Notes under the pieces: generated by a model
Told to the model about the DNA's origin: nothing
The model's database searches: none
Seen by the model: only the letters and a program-made list of their open reading frames with translations
Shown here: in pieces, positions 42,519-51,157 of the stretch
Layout: the number at the start of each line of letters is the position of its first letter
Position numbering within the stretch: the stretch's first letter is position 1
Source: Lentisphaerae bacterium GWF2_50_93
Lineage (GTDB): Bacteria > Verrucomicrobiota > Lentisphaeria > Victivallales > GWF2-50-93
Assembly (NCBI GenBank): GCA_001804815.1
Contig: MHBI01000111.1
Coordinates: 1-62,242 of the forward strand
Reading direction: 5' to 3'
Length of the DNA: 62,242 nt
Made by a program: the position numbers and the translations under genes

Positions 42519-43886
42519 ATGGCATACTTGATATTCCAGGATAATTCAAAGAAGAAGACGATACCGGTTGCCGACAAGGCCGAATTCCGTCTCGGGCGTA
42601 CGAACGAGAACGATCTCACTATTCTCGATGATCCGCTGGTGAGCAGGAACCATTGCGCGATATATCTCCATCCGGATGAGAACAAGTTCATTCTGCGGGA
42701 TCTGTCAAGCAATGGCACAGTCATAAACGATGAGACTTTGTCCGGGGAAGAGGCGTTCCTTGCCGACGGAGACATAATCAAGGTCGGGGGCGCCGAATTC
42801 ATATTCTGCGTGGACGCTCCGGAAAGATACCAGAAGACCAGCACGTCGATGATCAAATTCAGCAAGATAAAGAAGGGGCATGAGCCCTCTGGAAACAGCG
42901 CGAGCCTGACTCATGAAACCCTCAAGTTCAGGAATCTTGGATTGCCGGAAAAGGAGAAAATCCCTGCCGCTTCCCATTCCAAGCTTGAATCATCCTCGTC
43001 ATTATCCCCTGGTATGGAAATAAACGGCTGCAGGATCATAAGGACTCTGTCTGCAGGCGGGAGATCGACCGTCTATCTTGCTTTGCAAGAGGCGGTGAAG
43101 CGCACCGTGGCACTGGAGATATATTCGGAGAGAGCTGACTATGAAGCGAAATTGTATTTCAGGGATCTCGTTCCGAAGATTGGAAGGGTATCGCATACAA
43201 ACGCAGTCCACTTCCTCGACTGCGGGATATTCGACGATTTCTGCTATCTTGTGATGCCGTACATGCCTGAAGGCAATCTTGATGACCGCATATCCCGGAA
43301 AGCGCCCTTAAGTGAAAGGGAATCCATTGGCATCATAGGAAAAATAGCGGGTGCTCTCGACTGCGCGATGACGGAACACTGCATCATCCATCTTGACCTC
43401 AATCCGGAAAATGTCCTTTTCTCCGACAGCGACGAGCCCGCTGTCCTTGGGCTCGGAATGAGCGAATGGAAGCTCCGCAATCAGCAGCACGGCCGCACGT
43501 ATTTCCATGGGAACCCGACATACATGTCGCCGGAACAGGCGCTGGATCTGCGTGCCGACTGGAGGAGCGACCTGTATTCGCTGGGGATAATATTCTACGA
43601 GATGCTTACCGGCAGAATCCCCTTTACGGCTCCGGATGAACAGGACATGATCAAGAAACATGTATCGGAGAAGATGGTCTTTCCTCCGAACCTGACCAGT
43701 GATCTCGTGCCCATCATCAGGACGATGACGGCCAAGGCCCCCGAGAGCCGTTTCAGTTCCTGGGGAGCGTTCGTCAAGGCCATGGACTCAGTTTCAGGAC
43801 CGAAGAGGCAGACTGCTCCAATGAAACAGAAGCCTGCGCTGAGGCTGTCAACGAAAACAGCCGGGAAAGTTCTGATGAGGAAATAA
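42519..43886 (+). CDS. FHA-domain pseudokinase (Hanks-type, catalytic residues lost)
   Basis: 455 residues, cytoplasmic, from the ATG behind AAAGGGAAG; an upstream ATG in frame has no ribosome site. Residues about 15-100 are an intact FHA domain (RLGRTNENDL, SRNHC, LSSNGTVIND) that would bind phosphothreonine. From about 166 a serine/threonine kinase fold is clear (LSAGGRSTVYLA, YMSPEQALDLRADWRSDLYSLG). Yet the ATP-anchoring Lys is Glu200 (VALEIY), HRDLKPEN reads HLDLNPEN (Asn295 for Lys), and DFG reads Gly-Leu-Gly (311-313). It is probably a phospho-reader or scaffold, not an active kinase. Confidence 0.85.
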   Translation: MAYLIFQDNSKKKTIPVADKAEFRLGRTNENDLTILDDPLVSRNHCAIYLHPDENKFILRDLSSNGTVINDETLSGEEAFLADGDIIKVGGAEFIFCVDAPERYQKTSTSMIKFSKIKKGHEPSGNSASLTHETLKFRNLGLPEKEKIPAASHSKLESSSSLSPGMEINGCRIIRTLSAGGRSTVYLALQEAVKRTVALEIYSERADYEAKLYFRDLVPKIGRVSHTNAVHFLDCGIFDDFCYLVMPYMPEGNLDDRISRKAPLSERESIGIIGKIAGALDCAMTEHCIIHLDLNPENVLFSDSDEPAVLGLGMSEWKLRNQQHGRTYFHGNPTYMSPEQALDLRADWRSDLYSLGIIFYEMLTGRIPFTAPDEQDMIKKHVSEKMVFPPNLTSDLVPIIRTMTAKAPESRFSSWGAFVKAMDSVSGPKRQTAPMKQKPALRLSTKTAGKVLMRK

Positions 43887-44073
43887 CTGGAGGGATATGG
43901 GAATAAGATTCTGCTTGATGATTCGGTGCTTCGAGGACTCATCTGGCGACATTGTAAAGGACATATGTCGAGGTGCCGTCCGGTGATTTCACTCCCCCGA
44001 AATTGTCTGGCGGCACCAAGACACCTTAGTTCATGATTTTAAACAAGGAAATATTCAAGAAGGGAAATTCAAT

Positions 44074-44442
44074 ATGGTTGAGATGATTCTGATGCTTGCT
44101 TTATTCGCGCTGGTATTCTGGATGTGGATGTTCGGCTATTGCATGCGGCACGAGAAGAAAGCATATGACAAGTCGATATGGCTGGCGATAATGTTCCTGA
44201 TCAACGTCGGCGGAACATTTGCATATCTGGTTCTGCGATATCGTACAAACAGGAAGCGTGCATCATTGGCAGCGGGAAACCAGAGTTCCAGGAATGATTC
44301 ATATCCATCGCTCATATGTCCTTGGTGCAACAGGTTGTCTGAACTGGCGGAAGTTGAAGCTCAAGATGGCAGCATGACATATCCGTCATATCGGATTTGT
44401 CCCGACTGCTTTGGGAAGTTAAATAATAAAGGCAACCTCTAA
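44074..44442 (+). CDS. Small membrane protein with zinc-ribbon tail, 3' end altered by IS
   Basis: 122 residues. Two transmembrane helices (about 3-23 and 38-58) are separated by a short charged loop. The second, WLAIMFLINVGGTFAYLVLR, resembles the PLDc_N/cardiolipin-synthase membrane anchor. The soluble tail holds CPWC and, after 30 residues, CPDC, a likely zinc ribbon. The last codons and stop (44431-44442) lie inside the terminal repeat of the inactive IS5-family element, so the original C-terminus was probably different. Function unknown. Confidence 0.6.
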   Translation: MVEMILMLALFALVFWMWMFGYCMRHEKKAYDKSIWLAIMFLINVGGTFAYLVLRYRTNRKRASLAAGNQSSRNDSYPSLICPWCNRLSELAEVEAQDGSMTYPSYRICPDCFGKLNNKGNL

Positions 44443-45415
44443 AAATTCACTTTTAAGAGGTTGATTGTTAAAAGATTTGGTTTTTAAAAATGATTTCATA
44501 TTTACAAAATAAAGTTTTCGATTTTTATGGCAGTTCCAGCCAGCAAGGATGCCTTCTGTCTTGCCGGTTCCTGGTCGATTTTTCTGTTTTCCGTCCACTT
44601 TCATCAGGCCATGGCCTCCAAAGTTCCGAGTCTGTACATGTTGTATGCAAGATTCCTAAGACCGATTTTAATTTCAGCCCTGACTCTTCCTATACTTCTT
44701 ATTATAAGGCGTACGGCCATCCGCTCTCCAAAAATGTGCTCTATCCTCGATCTTATTTTGGATCTCGTATGGTTGCCTCGCCTCTCCCATTCGGTGAGAG
44801 GCTTGTTGCGGCAACCCTTCCTCTGTATATGTTCGCGATATCCTTTTTCTTCAAGTACCTTCAGTTTCTCATCGGATCGGTACGCCGAGTCAGCATAGAC
44901 ATCACGGCTGCTATTTTTCCTGTCGAGAAGCTCCTCGAAGACATTGCTGTCATGCATCGATGATCTGCCCCCTCTTTGCAGTAAATCCCTTGTCCCTGAG
45001 CTGCCAGTCGAACTTCCTGAACATCTTCTCGACAAGGTCGGCCTTCGCGAACTGATCGCGGTAGAGCTATATCGTCTTGGCGTCTGGCACTCGGTCCCCG
45101 AGGTTGTACAAGGACTGGAGTATCAGTATCTTGAACATGACAACAGCATCAAAAGGCTTCCGCCCAGCATTGCTCTTCCTGTCGTCCTCGCGTATGGTCT
45201 CAAGCTCCTCGCGGAAGCTTTCCCATTCCACAACCTCGTTCAACCTCGTGAGCGGGTCTCCGGCCTTGTCCATCTCCTCAAGACGATAGTCAATATCGAA
45301 ATAACTCTTGAACATTATCTTCTCAATTTTGCAGTTGTTCGTTCTACAACTGCTTCAAATATAATTCTGTGCAATAAAACTTGAAGGCCGTGTTTAATCA
45401 ATTATTAGAGGAACC
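44431..45415 (-). mobile_element. Inactivated IS5-family insertion sequence
   Basis: About 985 bases between imperfect inverted ends: GGCAACCTCTAAAAATTC at the left and, on the other strand, GGTTCCTCTAATAATTG at the right. It contains a broken IS5-type transposase on the minus strand. No target duplication is evident by eye. Insertion supplied the 3' end of the membrane-protein gene at 44074. Confidence 0.7.
44604..45315 (-). pseudogene. IS5-family transposase, amber mutation and internal deletion
   Basis: The N-terminal part (from 45315, FDIDYRLEEM to RVPDAKTI) is typical of IS5 transposases but stops at a TAG (45067-45069) where a Trp codon is expected. The frame continues LYRDQFAKADLVEKMFRKFDW to RGQIIDA, then jumps near 44952 directly into HDSNVFEELL of the later region, in another frame. 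About 80 residues with the first catalytic Asp are missing. The second Asp (VYADSAYRSDEK) and the Glu (SRIEHIFGE) remain. It cannot make active transposase. Confidence 0.8.
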
Positions 45416-45426
45416 ATCAAGAAAGA

Positions 45427-45642
45427 ATGCTTGTTTCGCGCAGAGAAAATGTTTTAGCCACAGACTTACACGGACGGGAACGAATTTGGGAAGGAGTGGA
45501 ATTCAGATTATTTTCAAACACGAAATCCAAAACATGGGCTTGGCTTCGTGTTCAAAAACAATTCTTTGCGCTTTGTGCACATTCTTCTGAAAGAATGATT
45601 CCACTCTGGGAAGAATCAGACTTGAAAGGGGATGGGGGCTGA
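45427..45642 (+). CDS. Hypothetical 71-residue ORF, doubtful
   Basis: MLVSRRENVL to SDLKGDGG, no recognised domain, no signal or membrane segment. It starts right after the IS end, and its stop overlaps the next start in a TGATG, which would support translation. On the other hand the text GCCACAGACTTACACGGACG resembles dispersed non-coding repeats that often yield spurious ORFs. A broken 3' part of a gene interrupted by the IS is also possible. Confidence 0.3.
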   Translation: MLVSRRENVLATDLHGRERIWEGVEFRLFSNTKSKTWAWLRVQKQFFALCAHSSERMIPLWEESDLKGDGG

Positions 45643-45809
45643 TGAGTAGTCAGGATGTTGATGCAGAGGGTTATGAGGAAAAATGCTCCATCTGCGGGAC
45701 AGTACTGAAAATTGGACAAGGCAGATTTCGAATGGCCGATCAGGTTTTATGCATAGATTGCTATTACAAGAGGTATCCTCGGACAATATCGAAAGAGGAG
45801 CAGGAATGA
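45642..45809 (+). CDS. 55-residue protein with two CxxC motifs
   Basis: Read directly from the ATG at 45642 (MSSQDVDAEG) to the TGA at 45809, too short for common ORF cut-offs. CSICG and, 19 residues on, CIDCY form a likely treble-clef or zinc-ribbon site. The tail is KRYPRTISKEEQE. Its start overlaps the upstream stop by TGATG and GAAAGGGG lies upstream. It ends 10 bases before the convergent receiver-domain gene. Possible small DNA- or protein-binding factor; function unknown. Confidence 0.5.
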   Translation: MSSQDVDAEGYEEKCSICGTVLKIGQGRFRMADQVLCIDCYYKRYPRTISKEEQE

Positions 45810-45819
45810 GTTGTTAGTC

Positions 45820-46185
45820 TTATGCTTGAACCCCTTCGATTATGGAGTTGAGCTCGGAGATATTGAACGGCTTTGATATGAACTGCGAATAATATTTTCG
45901 GCTATCGTCATTATTGTTTGTGATGACGCTACCAGACATGGCGATAATCCTGGGGTTCCCATATTTCTGTGTATCGAGTGAAATCATCTTGGCGATATCC
46001 CATCCTATTCCATCGTGCAGATGATGATCCAGAAATACAAGATCGTACTTGTTGGCTGTGCAAGAGACTTCAGCTTCGGCGACAGAGGAAGCTTCAGATA
46101 CATTGAAGCCGTCCTTATGTCGAATAATGGCGGAAATCAGCGTTCTGACTCCTGAATCATCATCAACTATGAGAACATTGCTCAT
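45820..46185 (-). CDS. Stand-alone CheY-like receiver protein
   Basis: 121 residues from the ATG at 46185, preceded by AGGAGG at ideal spacing. The single receiver domain has the acidic pocket VDDD (8-10), phospho-acceptor Asp53 in VFLDHHLHDG, Ser in place of the switch Thr (IIAMSGS), and the conserved Lys in ISKPFN. There is no output domain, so it should signal by protein contact. No histidine kinase is adjacent; the nearest signalling gene is the FHA-pseudokinase 2 kb away. Confidence 0.88.
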   Translation of the reverse strand: MSNVLIVDDDSGVRTLISAIIRHKDGFNVSEASSVAEAEVSCTANKYDLVFLDHHLHDGIGWDIAKMISLDTQKYGNPRIIAMSGSVITNNNDDSRKYYSQFISKPFNISELNSIIEGVQA

Positions 46186-46369
46186 AAGACCTCCTGAATG
46201 GATTGCATGGCATTTCCACTGCCAGCCCAGAAAATAGTTTTCCACATCAGGTCATTATTCCCTTCTGGAAGTTCTCCACAATTCTCGTCATCCCAACTTT
46301 TCAAGCCCTCTTTGATGTGGGTTTGTCGGACGTATACTCCGAAAAATACTTTTTACGGACGGGCCTTAT

Positions 46370-46877
46370 TTACAATGCGTCGAGGTGGGTGCGCAAGGCA
46401 TTGAAGGTACAATACGCCGTGCGATATGGGAAAGGCATCTGGCCCGAATCGCGGAACTTTGCGGCATTGCGCTCATGAAATGTTCCCCTGGCTGTTATAA
46501 ACTGTCCCCAGAATCCGAGATGCCATTGCACAGAACAATCTGCAGGACTAAGGGAATCCGTCCATTCCTGCGGGAAAAGAGCGAGCCAGCGCGGATGCGA
46601 GTTAAGCCAGGATCCGCAGACAGCGAGGCAGATAGAAAGGATCGTCGAATATCGAAGCATCACTCCACCCAGGCACATCGAAATCCGGAGAGTCCTGATT
46701 CATTCTTACAGGATCATAATATTCTGTTTTGCGGAATATATCCACGCGATTCCGGAGCATGCTCCTGAAATTTTCATCAGGATGCTTGCGGAGCCAGTCC
46801 CATACGAACCATAACTTCAATCGTGTAATGCTATGGATACAGTCTCGGTGTTCAGACTCTGTTGTTATCGTGCTCAA
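46370..46877 (-). pseudogene. Frameshifted remnant, last gene of the minus-strand operon
   Basis: Two minus-strand frames join into one plausible sequence of about 150 residues. The first runs ITRLKLWFVWDWLRKHPDENF to DASIFDDPFYLP. After a frameshift near 46625 the second runs AVCGSWLNSHPRWLALFPQEW to THLDAL. The composition is that of a real soluble protein, rich in Trp and His, but I do not recognise the family. It begins 54 bases after the acetyl-esterase stop. The remainder of the 746-base gap (46186-46369) shows nothing. Confidence 0.5.
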
Positions 46878-46931
46878 TACATTTTCGCGGATGTGTTTAT
46901 CTGAAAAACTGAAGTTTTGATTTCCATATTC

Positions 46932-48341
46932 TCATTTCGATAGTTCATCGTCAAGGAATTTCCAAGCCAAACGTTCAAAGCTGAACATGATGTCGTGATC
47001 TGTTCCAGGACTCCACATGATTGTCTTCCTCTTGGAATCAAGACTTTTGAAAACTGCGTATACGGTAACGGCTGGCGATGGACCATCGCACAGGCACGCA
47101 TCCATAATGACTGGGATTTTGACCATTGAGGCAAAATTCATCGCATCAAAATAGCTCAAGGAGTTTTGCCGTGGATCCGTCCTGCTGAAAGGAGGAATCG
47201 CTGTATCGGATCCGTTTGAATTTTCTTTTTTCATTGACTCAGCCCAGTCACGATACGGCCAGTAACCGTGATAGCAGATGGCACTTGCCAAAGCCTTGAT
47301 CTCCGGACACAGCGCGGCGGTAGCTATTGAAAGGAAACCACCCTGGGATCCACCGGCGACAACCAGTCGTTTAGTATCGACATCAGGGCGGGCGGAGAGA
47401 TAGTTAATGGCCTGCACGCATCCAAGGATCACATTATAATAATACTCATCTTCAGGCTTTCCGCCCAGACATTTCAAATACGCTTTGGGAGTTTCATATT
47501 TTTCCTGGTCAACATCCATTCCATGAATCTGAAGCATCAGAGCCACATATCCGTGACGTGCGTGTTCCACCGGCGCTGGAACTTTCGCGCATCCGGCTCC
47601 GGGCAACACGAGAATCCCGGGGAACGGCCCCTCGCCGGCGGGAACTGCAAGCCATCCATGCATCCTCATCCCACCAGCCGAATCAAACTTGACCTTGTAA
47701 AGTTTCACGGTTTCCGCCTTCACCCCCTGCGGATCGTATTTCTCGGGTATTGACGCCTCCTTGATGTTATATTCCGAAATTTCCTTGTCGTTCATTTCCC
47801 TAATAAACATCTCTTCCTTATTCAATGGAATCTTTGAGAGCGAGTCCTTGGCCTTTGACCAGAACGATTCGAAATCGGCAGGTTTGGATTCCGTGAATTT
47901 AATGCCTTCGATTTCATACCCAAACCCAGCTGCCCCATCCAGGAACTTGCTTTCAGAAAGATTGACATGGATTTTCAAAGTGTAAAAACCAGGGACAAGC
48001 TTTTCGGAAGGAACCAGGATGCGGACTGACTGATCCATGCATGTTTCGGCATCTCCGCTCAGCAATGGCTTAGAAACCATATTCAGGCTTAGACTCCATG
48101 TACATGAAATCGGCCTTCCGGCGGGAAAAGCGAAAATCTCAATCGCATCGCCTTTCCTGAATATCATATCATTCCTGACACGTGAGAACGATGGCATCTT
48201 GTTAGTCACATTCTCCCCGCTATAGGGTCTGGATATATTGCACGTCATGGAATTCACCTCCGAGCTAGAAATACACAGCAAAATTGAGACGATTGCTGAA
48301 AACGCAATAATTCCTGTCCTTTTTTTACGCAATAGATTCAT
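46932..48341 (-). CDS. Secreted acetyl xylan esterase-like protein (CE7, alpha/beta hydrolase)
   Basis: 469 residues with a signal peptide (about 1-28). An N-terminal beta-sandwich (about 35-145) precedes the AXE1 domain: PADFESFWSKAKDSL, PFPGILVLPGAGCA, VVAGGSQGGFLSIA with the nucleophile Ser, PVIMDACLCD (Asp) and SPGTDHDIMF (His). All triad positions are present. CE7 enzymes deacetylate xylo-oligosaccharides, cephalosporin C and other small acetyl esters. It follows the TIM-barrel glycosidase gene by 15 bases. Confidence 0.85.
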   Translation of the reverse strand: MNLLRKKRTGIIAFSAIVSILLCISSSEVNSMTCNISRPYSGENVTNKMPSFSRVRNDMIFRKGDAIEIFAFPAGRPISCTWSLSLNMVSKPLLSGDAETCMDQSVRILVPSEKLVPGFYTLKIHVNLSESKFLDGAAGFGYEIEGIKFTESKPADFESFWSKAKDSLSKIPLNKEEMFIREMNDKEISEYNIKEASIPEKYDPQGVKAETVKLYKVKFDSAGGMRMHGWLAVPAGEGPFPGILVLPGAGCAKVPAPVEHARHGYVALMLQIHGMDVDQEKYETPKAYLKCLGGKPEDEYYYNVILGCVQAINYLSARPDVDTKRLVVAGGSQGGFLSIATAALCPEIKALASAICYHGYWPYRDWAESMKKENSNGSDTAIPPFSRTDPRQNSLSYFDAMNFASMVKIPVIMDACLCDGPSPAVTVYAVFKSLDSKRKTIMWSPGTDHDIMFSFERLAWKFLDDELSK

Positions 48342-48356
48342 GAATTCTCATCCCTT

Positions 48357-50330
48357 TCATTTCCCAGGACGTTCTGAACCAAAACTTCCTTCTATTTTCT
48401 TCTTCCCGCATTTGAGTTTGTAGCGGCCGGACTTGAAATCAATTTCAGCTTCCGAGCCATTTCCAAACGCCGTCTTCTGTGAAGATGAATCAGCCGAAAG
48501 CATTTTCCATTCTACAATCGGTTCATAGCCGACATCTCCGTTGAACTCCCAAATCGGCTTCAGACTTGAAATGAAAGCGCCATCCTCCTCAAATTGCTTC
48601 TCGGTAAAGTTGCCATAACACATGGTCTTTGTCCGGAAGGCTGGCGGACCACCCCAGAGAAGAGCCCATAATCTGAGGTCCCTGAGTTCCGGAATCACAA
48701 GTCCGTCCTTGACCACTGCGGCCGTTCTAGGGTCCTGGTTTATCCATGCCGGACAGACGAGACAGTCGTGCCAGACCATGTTGTAGAGTGGAATGGCTTT
48801 TCCGAAAGAGGAAACCTTGCCGTTTAGGATATGTGGAATAACATCGGGCTGTACGGTGTGGCAGTAGTCCATTACAGGTACGGCCCAGTCGTTCCCCGAC
48901 TCGCTGCCGACCACGTAGTTGCGATCATGGCAAAAGGCAAGGGCCTCGCTCCAGGCCTTACGCGTTACCGTGCGGGTTGCCGGATGTTTATGGTCGAAAC
49001 ATTCCCTGAGATGCCCTATGCTCCAGCAATCAAGGTAGAATCCATCAATATCACATCTATTCTCTACGAGGTCTTTGAAATTATTGCGCATGTACTTGAG
49101 CGCCTTGGTGGAACAGAGCCACTCCTGCGGTCCTCCGAGCCATTCGGTCGACTCGTGTTTTATGCCGTCCATGTTCAACACACCTTCATCGTTCTTGTAT
49201 GCTTTGGTGTGCTTGTAGTAATCGACATAGTTGTCATGGAGGAGAAACGTGTGCCCCAGCTTCCTGATCCCGTCGCGGAACTTGCGCAATCCGTCCCAGG
49301 AACCGAGGCGTATGTCCGGGGGCATTACTTCGGGATGATTGTAGTCATATCCGTCGCGGCCCCAGCCGTCAATATGGGCCAAACCCTTCTTGCCCACACC
49401 AGCGAGGGAACAAAGTTTTCGGTAACGGCGCAGTCCTTCGGAGAAACGCATGAAATTCACACGCGACTGATGATTGAACTGGGAGAACGTCGACATGAAC
49501 CAGATATGCATATGCGGCCCGCCGATGAGGCTGTCAACCGTAGGACGATCCGCCGCCTTGTCCCGCAAAGTTATTGCCAGTCCCTGTCCTTCGGCATGCT
49601 TGCGATAGGCCCTGGCCAGATCCATCACGCTGCTTTTCTCAAGGAACCTGTAGTTCATCACCCTCTTGTACTTGAAGCCGCCAAGGCTTGCCTGCCAGTA
49701 GGGATTGACCGAGGCTCCGCCTCGTCCGCCATCACAACGAATCCGGAATCCCAGATCATCTGGAGTGTTGGCAAGTGCTATCAGGGCAGCACCATCATTA
49801 CAGAGCTGGCCCCACCACGGCATCACGAAACCAGGACCGACATAACCTGGAAGCACCATGTCAAGGTCAAGCTTCGAGTCCTTGTCAAGAAGGCAGCCTT
49901 GACCATAAGGCAGGACCAGGTCTCCTTTGGACTTTTCAGGGAACTGGAATCCGCGCGGATAGTAACTGTCTATGATGGACGCCTCGTATGCCTCGTTGCG
50001 GTGGGGAGAGAGTTCGACAGACAGGACATCATCCCTGAGGGTGAACCTTACCACAAATCCGAAACCGAGGGGCGACCATACGTTGGCCGTGTATGGCCAG
50101 CCGGTCAGGGTCACCTCAAGGATGTTTTCGGAGATACTGTTCCATACACGCTGCTTTGCCTCGCGGAACATGAAGGTCTGATATGGGCCGCAGTGCCCCT
50201 TGACACCGATGTCGCCCGGACCGTCCTCGCTCATCTGCCAGACTTTTCCATTCCGCAGATCACGCACGGACAGTGTCAGCGATACCTCATCAACGTCGAC
50301 CTGAAGATGCGAATTCTTGAGAGTTTTCAT
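48357..50330 (-). CDS. TIM-barrel glycosidase-like protein (DUF5696/GH101-like)
   Basis: 657 residues, no signal peptide. The N-terminal 270 residues are beta-rich, like the supersandwich of GH31/36/101-type enzymes (NVWSPLGFGFVVRFTL). The barrel contains KGLAHIDGWGRDGYDYNHPE, HTFLLHDNYVDYY and CDIDGFYLDCWSIGHLRE, whose Asp residues are the candidate catalytic pair, then YVVGSESGNDWA. This pattern resembles DUF5696 and GH101 proteins. GGAAGG lies seven bases before the ATG. Fold reasonably sure; family and substrate tentative. Confidence 0.6.
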   Translation of the reverse strand: MKTLKNSHLQVDVDEVSLTLSVRDLRNGKVWQMSEDGPGDIGVKGHCGPYQTFMFREAKQRVWNSISENILEVTLTGWPYTANVWSPLGFGFVVRFTLRDDVLSVELSPHRNEAYEASIIDSYYPRGFQFPEKSKGDLVLPYGQGCLLDKDSKLDLDMVLPGYVGPGFVMPWWGQLCNDGAALIALANTPDDLGFRIRCDGGRGGASVNPYWQASLGGFKYKRVMNYRFLEKSSVMDLARAYRKHAEGQGLAITLRDKAADRPTVDSLIGGPHMHIWFMSTFSQFNHQSRVNFMRFSEGLRRYRKLCSLAGVGKKGLAHIDGWGRDGYDYNHPEVMPPDIRLGSWDGLRKFRDGIRKLGHTFLLHDNYVDYYKHTKAYKNDEGVLNMDGIKHESTEWLGGPQEWLCSTKALKYMRNNFKDLVENRCDIDGFYLDCWSIGHLRECFDHKHPATRTVTRKAWSEALAFCHDRNYVVGSESGNDWAVPVMDYCHTVQPDVIPHILNGKVSSFGKAIPLYNMVWHDCLVCPAWINQDPRTAAVVKDGLVIPELRDLRLWALLWGGPPAFRTKTMCYGNFTEKQFEEDGAFISSLKPIWEFNGDVGYEPIVEWKMLSADSSSQKTAFGNGSEAEIDFKSGRYKLKCGKKKIEGSFGSERPGK

Positions 50331-50396
50331 TAAAGCAACCTTCCTATATTTACTTTGTATATTTTAAGTGTAAATCCAAATATGAATTCACTAAAT

Positions 50397-51041
50397 TCAC
50401 ATTGCCTTCTTGAGCGCTTCCAGATGTCCAATCTGATAATTGGAATACCAGTCACCAACACCATCCAACATCATTTGCACAGCTACCGCCGCCACGATCA
50501 GGCCCGTGATCCTTATCATCGGGCCGATGGCATAGAAACGGTTTAGAAATGTAGCTATCCATGCGGAGCCTAGCATCATCATCAAATTAATTATAAGGGC
50601 GAAGATCAAGGCGATCACAGTGTGTTCAACGCCGAATGAAGAGCTGTAGGATATCGCCGCCGTGATTGTTCCTGGCCCCGCAATCAGAGGTGCACCGAGC
50701 GGGACTACGGAGATGTCTGACAGGCTGCCGTGCAGGCTGCTTTCATAAAACCTGCCGTTACGCACCGCCTGCAGGCCAATTATGAATAAAATTATCCCAC
50801 CCGCAACCTTGAGCGAATAGATTTCAACATGAAAAACCGACTTGAGGACGAAGCTGCCAACGACAGTCACAAGCAGAAGTATCAGAAAAGCAACGCCTGT
50901 CGACTGAAAAGATATCTCCATGAGTTTCTTCTGCGATATTGGAGGATTTATGGACGAAAGGAGGAAGATCTTGCTTGCAGGATTGACAAGGGCAAGAAAA
51001 TACAGGGCCGTACTCATGAGTATTGCAGTTTCAGAATTCAT
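50397..51041 (-). CDS. MarC-family integral membrane protein
   Basis: 214 residues with six transmembrane helices, inner membrane. The MarC/UPF0056 marks are ALYFLALVNPASKIFLLSS at the start and SVVPLGAPLIAGPGTITAAI in the middle, then FYAIGPMIRITGLIVAAVAVQMMLDG-type helix 6. Biochemical role of the family is unclear. Its ATG overlaps the stop of a 39-residue pseudopilin relic (ATGA), and it lies in the middle of a glycan-degradation operon, an unusual place for it. Confidence 0.9.
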   Translation of the reverse strand: MNSETAILMSTALYFLALVNPASKIFLLSSINPPISQKKLMEISFQSTGVAFLILLLVTVVGSFVLKSVFHVEIYSLKVAGGIILFIIGLQAVRNGRFYESSLHGSLSDISVVPLGAPLIAGPGTITAAISYSSSFGVEHTVIALIFALIINLMMMLGSAWIATFLNRFYAIGPMIRITGLIVAAVAVQMMLDGVGDWYSNYQIGHLEALKKAM

Positions 51042-51157
51042 ATTTCAAATATTCCTTTGCTGTTTCCGCTCCAATTGTGGCCAAGGATTGCGATGATCGC
51101 AATTACTACCAGGAGTTCGATTAAAGTGAACTTCATGTTTTTACTTGAGTTATTCAT
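51038..51157 (-). CDS. 39-residue truncated pseudopilin (signal segment only)
   Basis: Read directly from the minus strand: MNNSSKNMK, then FTLIELLVVIAIIAIL, then GHNWSGNSKGIFEI and stop. It keeps the prepilin peptidase site and the hydrophobic helix but loses the whole globular domain. The break comes immediately after the most conserved DNA of the family. Its start overlaps the FAD gene stop and its stop overlaps the MarC start, both as ATGA. It may be a relic kept because it couples translation, or a tiny membrane peptide. Confidence 0.65.
   Translation of the reverse strand: MNNSSKNMKFTLIELLVVIAIIAILGHNWSGNSKGIFEI

Noticed and set aside
44490..45384. Long plus-strand frames in the IS region
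   Set aside because: They are antisense shadows of the broken IS5-family transposase read on the minus strand.
48831..50333. 500-codon plus-strand frame
   Set aside because: It lies opposite the glycosidase gene 48357-50330, which has a good start, ribosome site and family motifs; the plus frame shows no domain.
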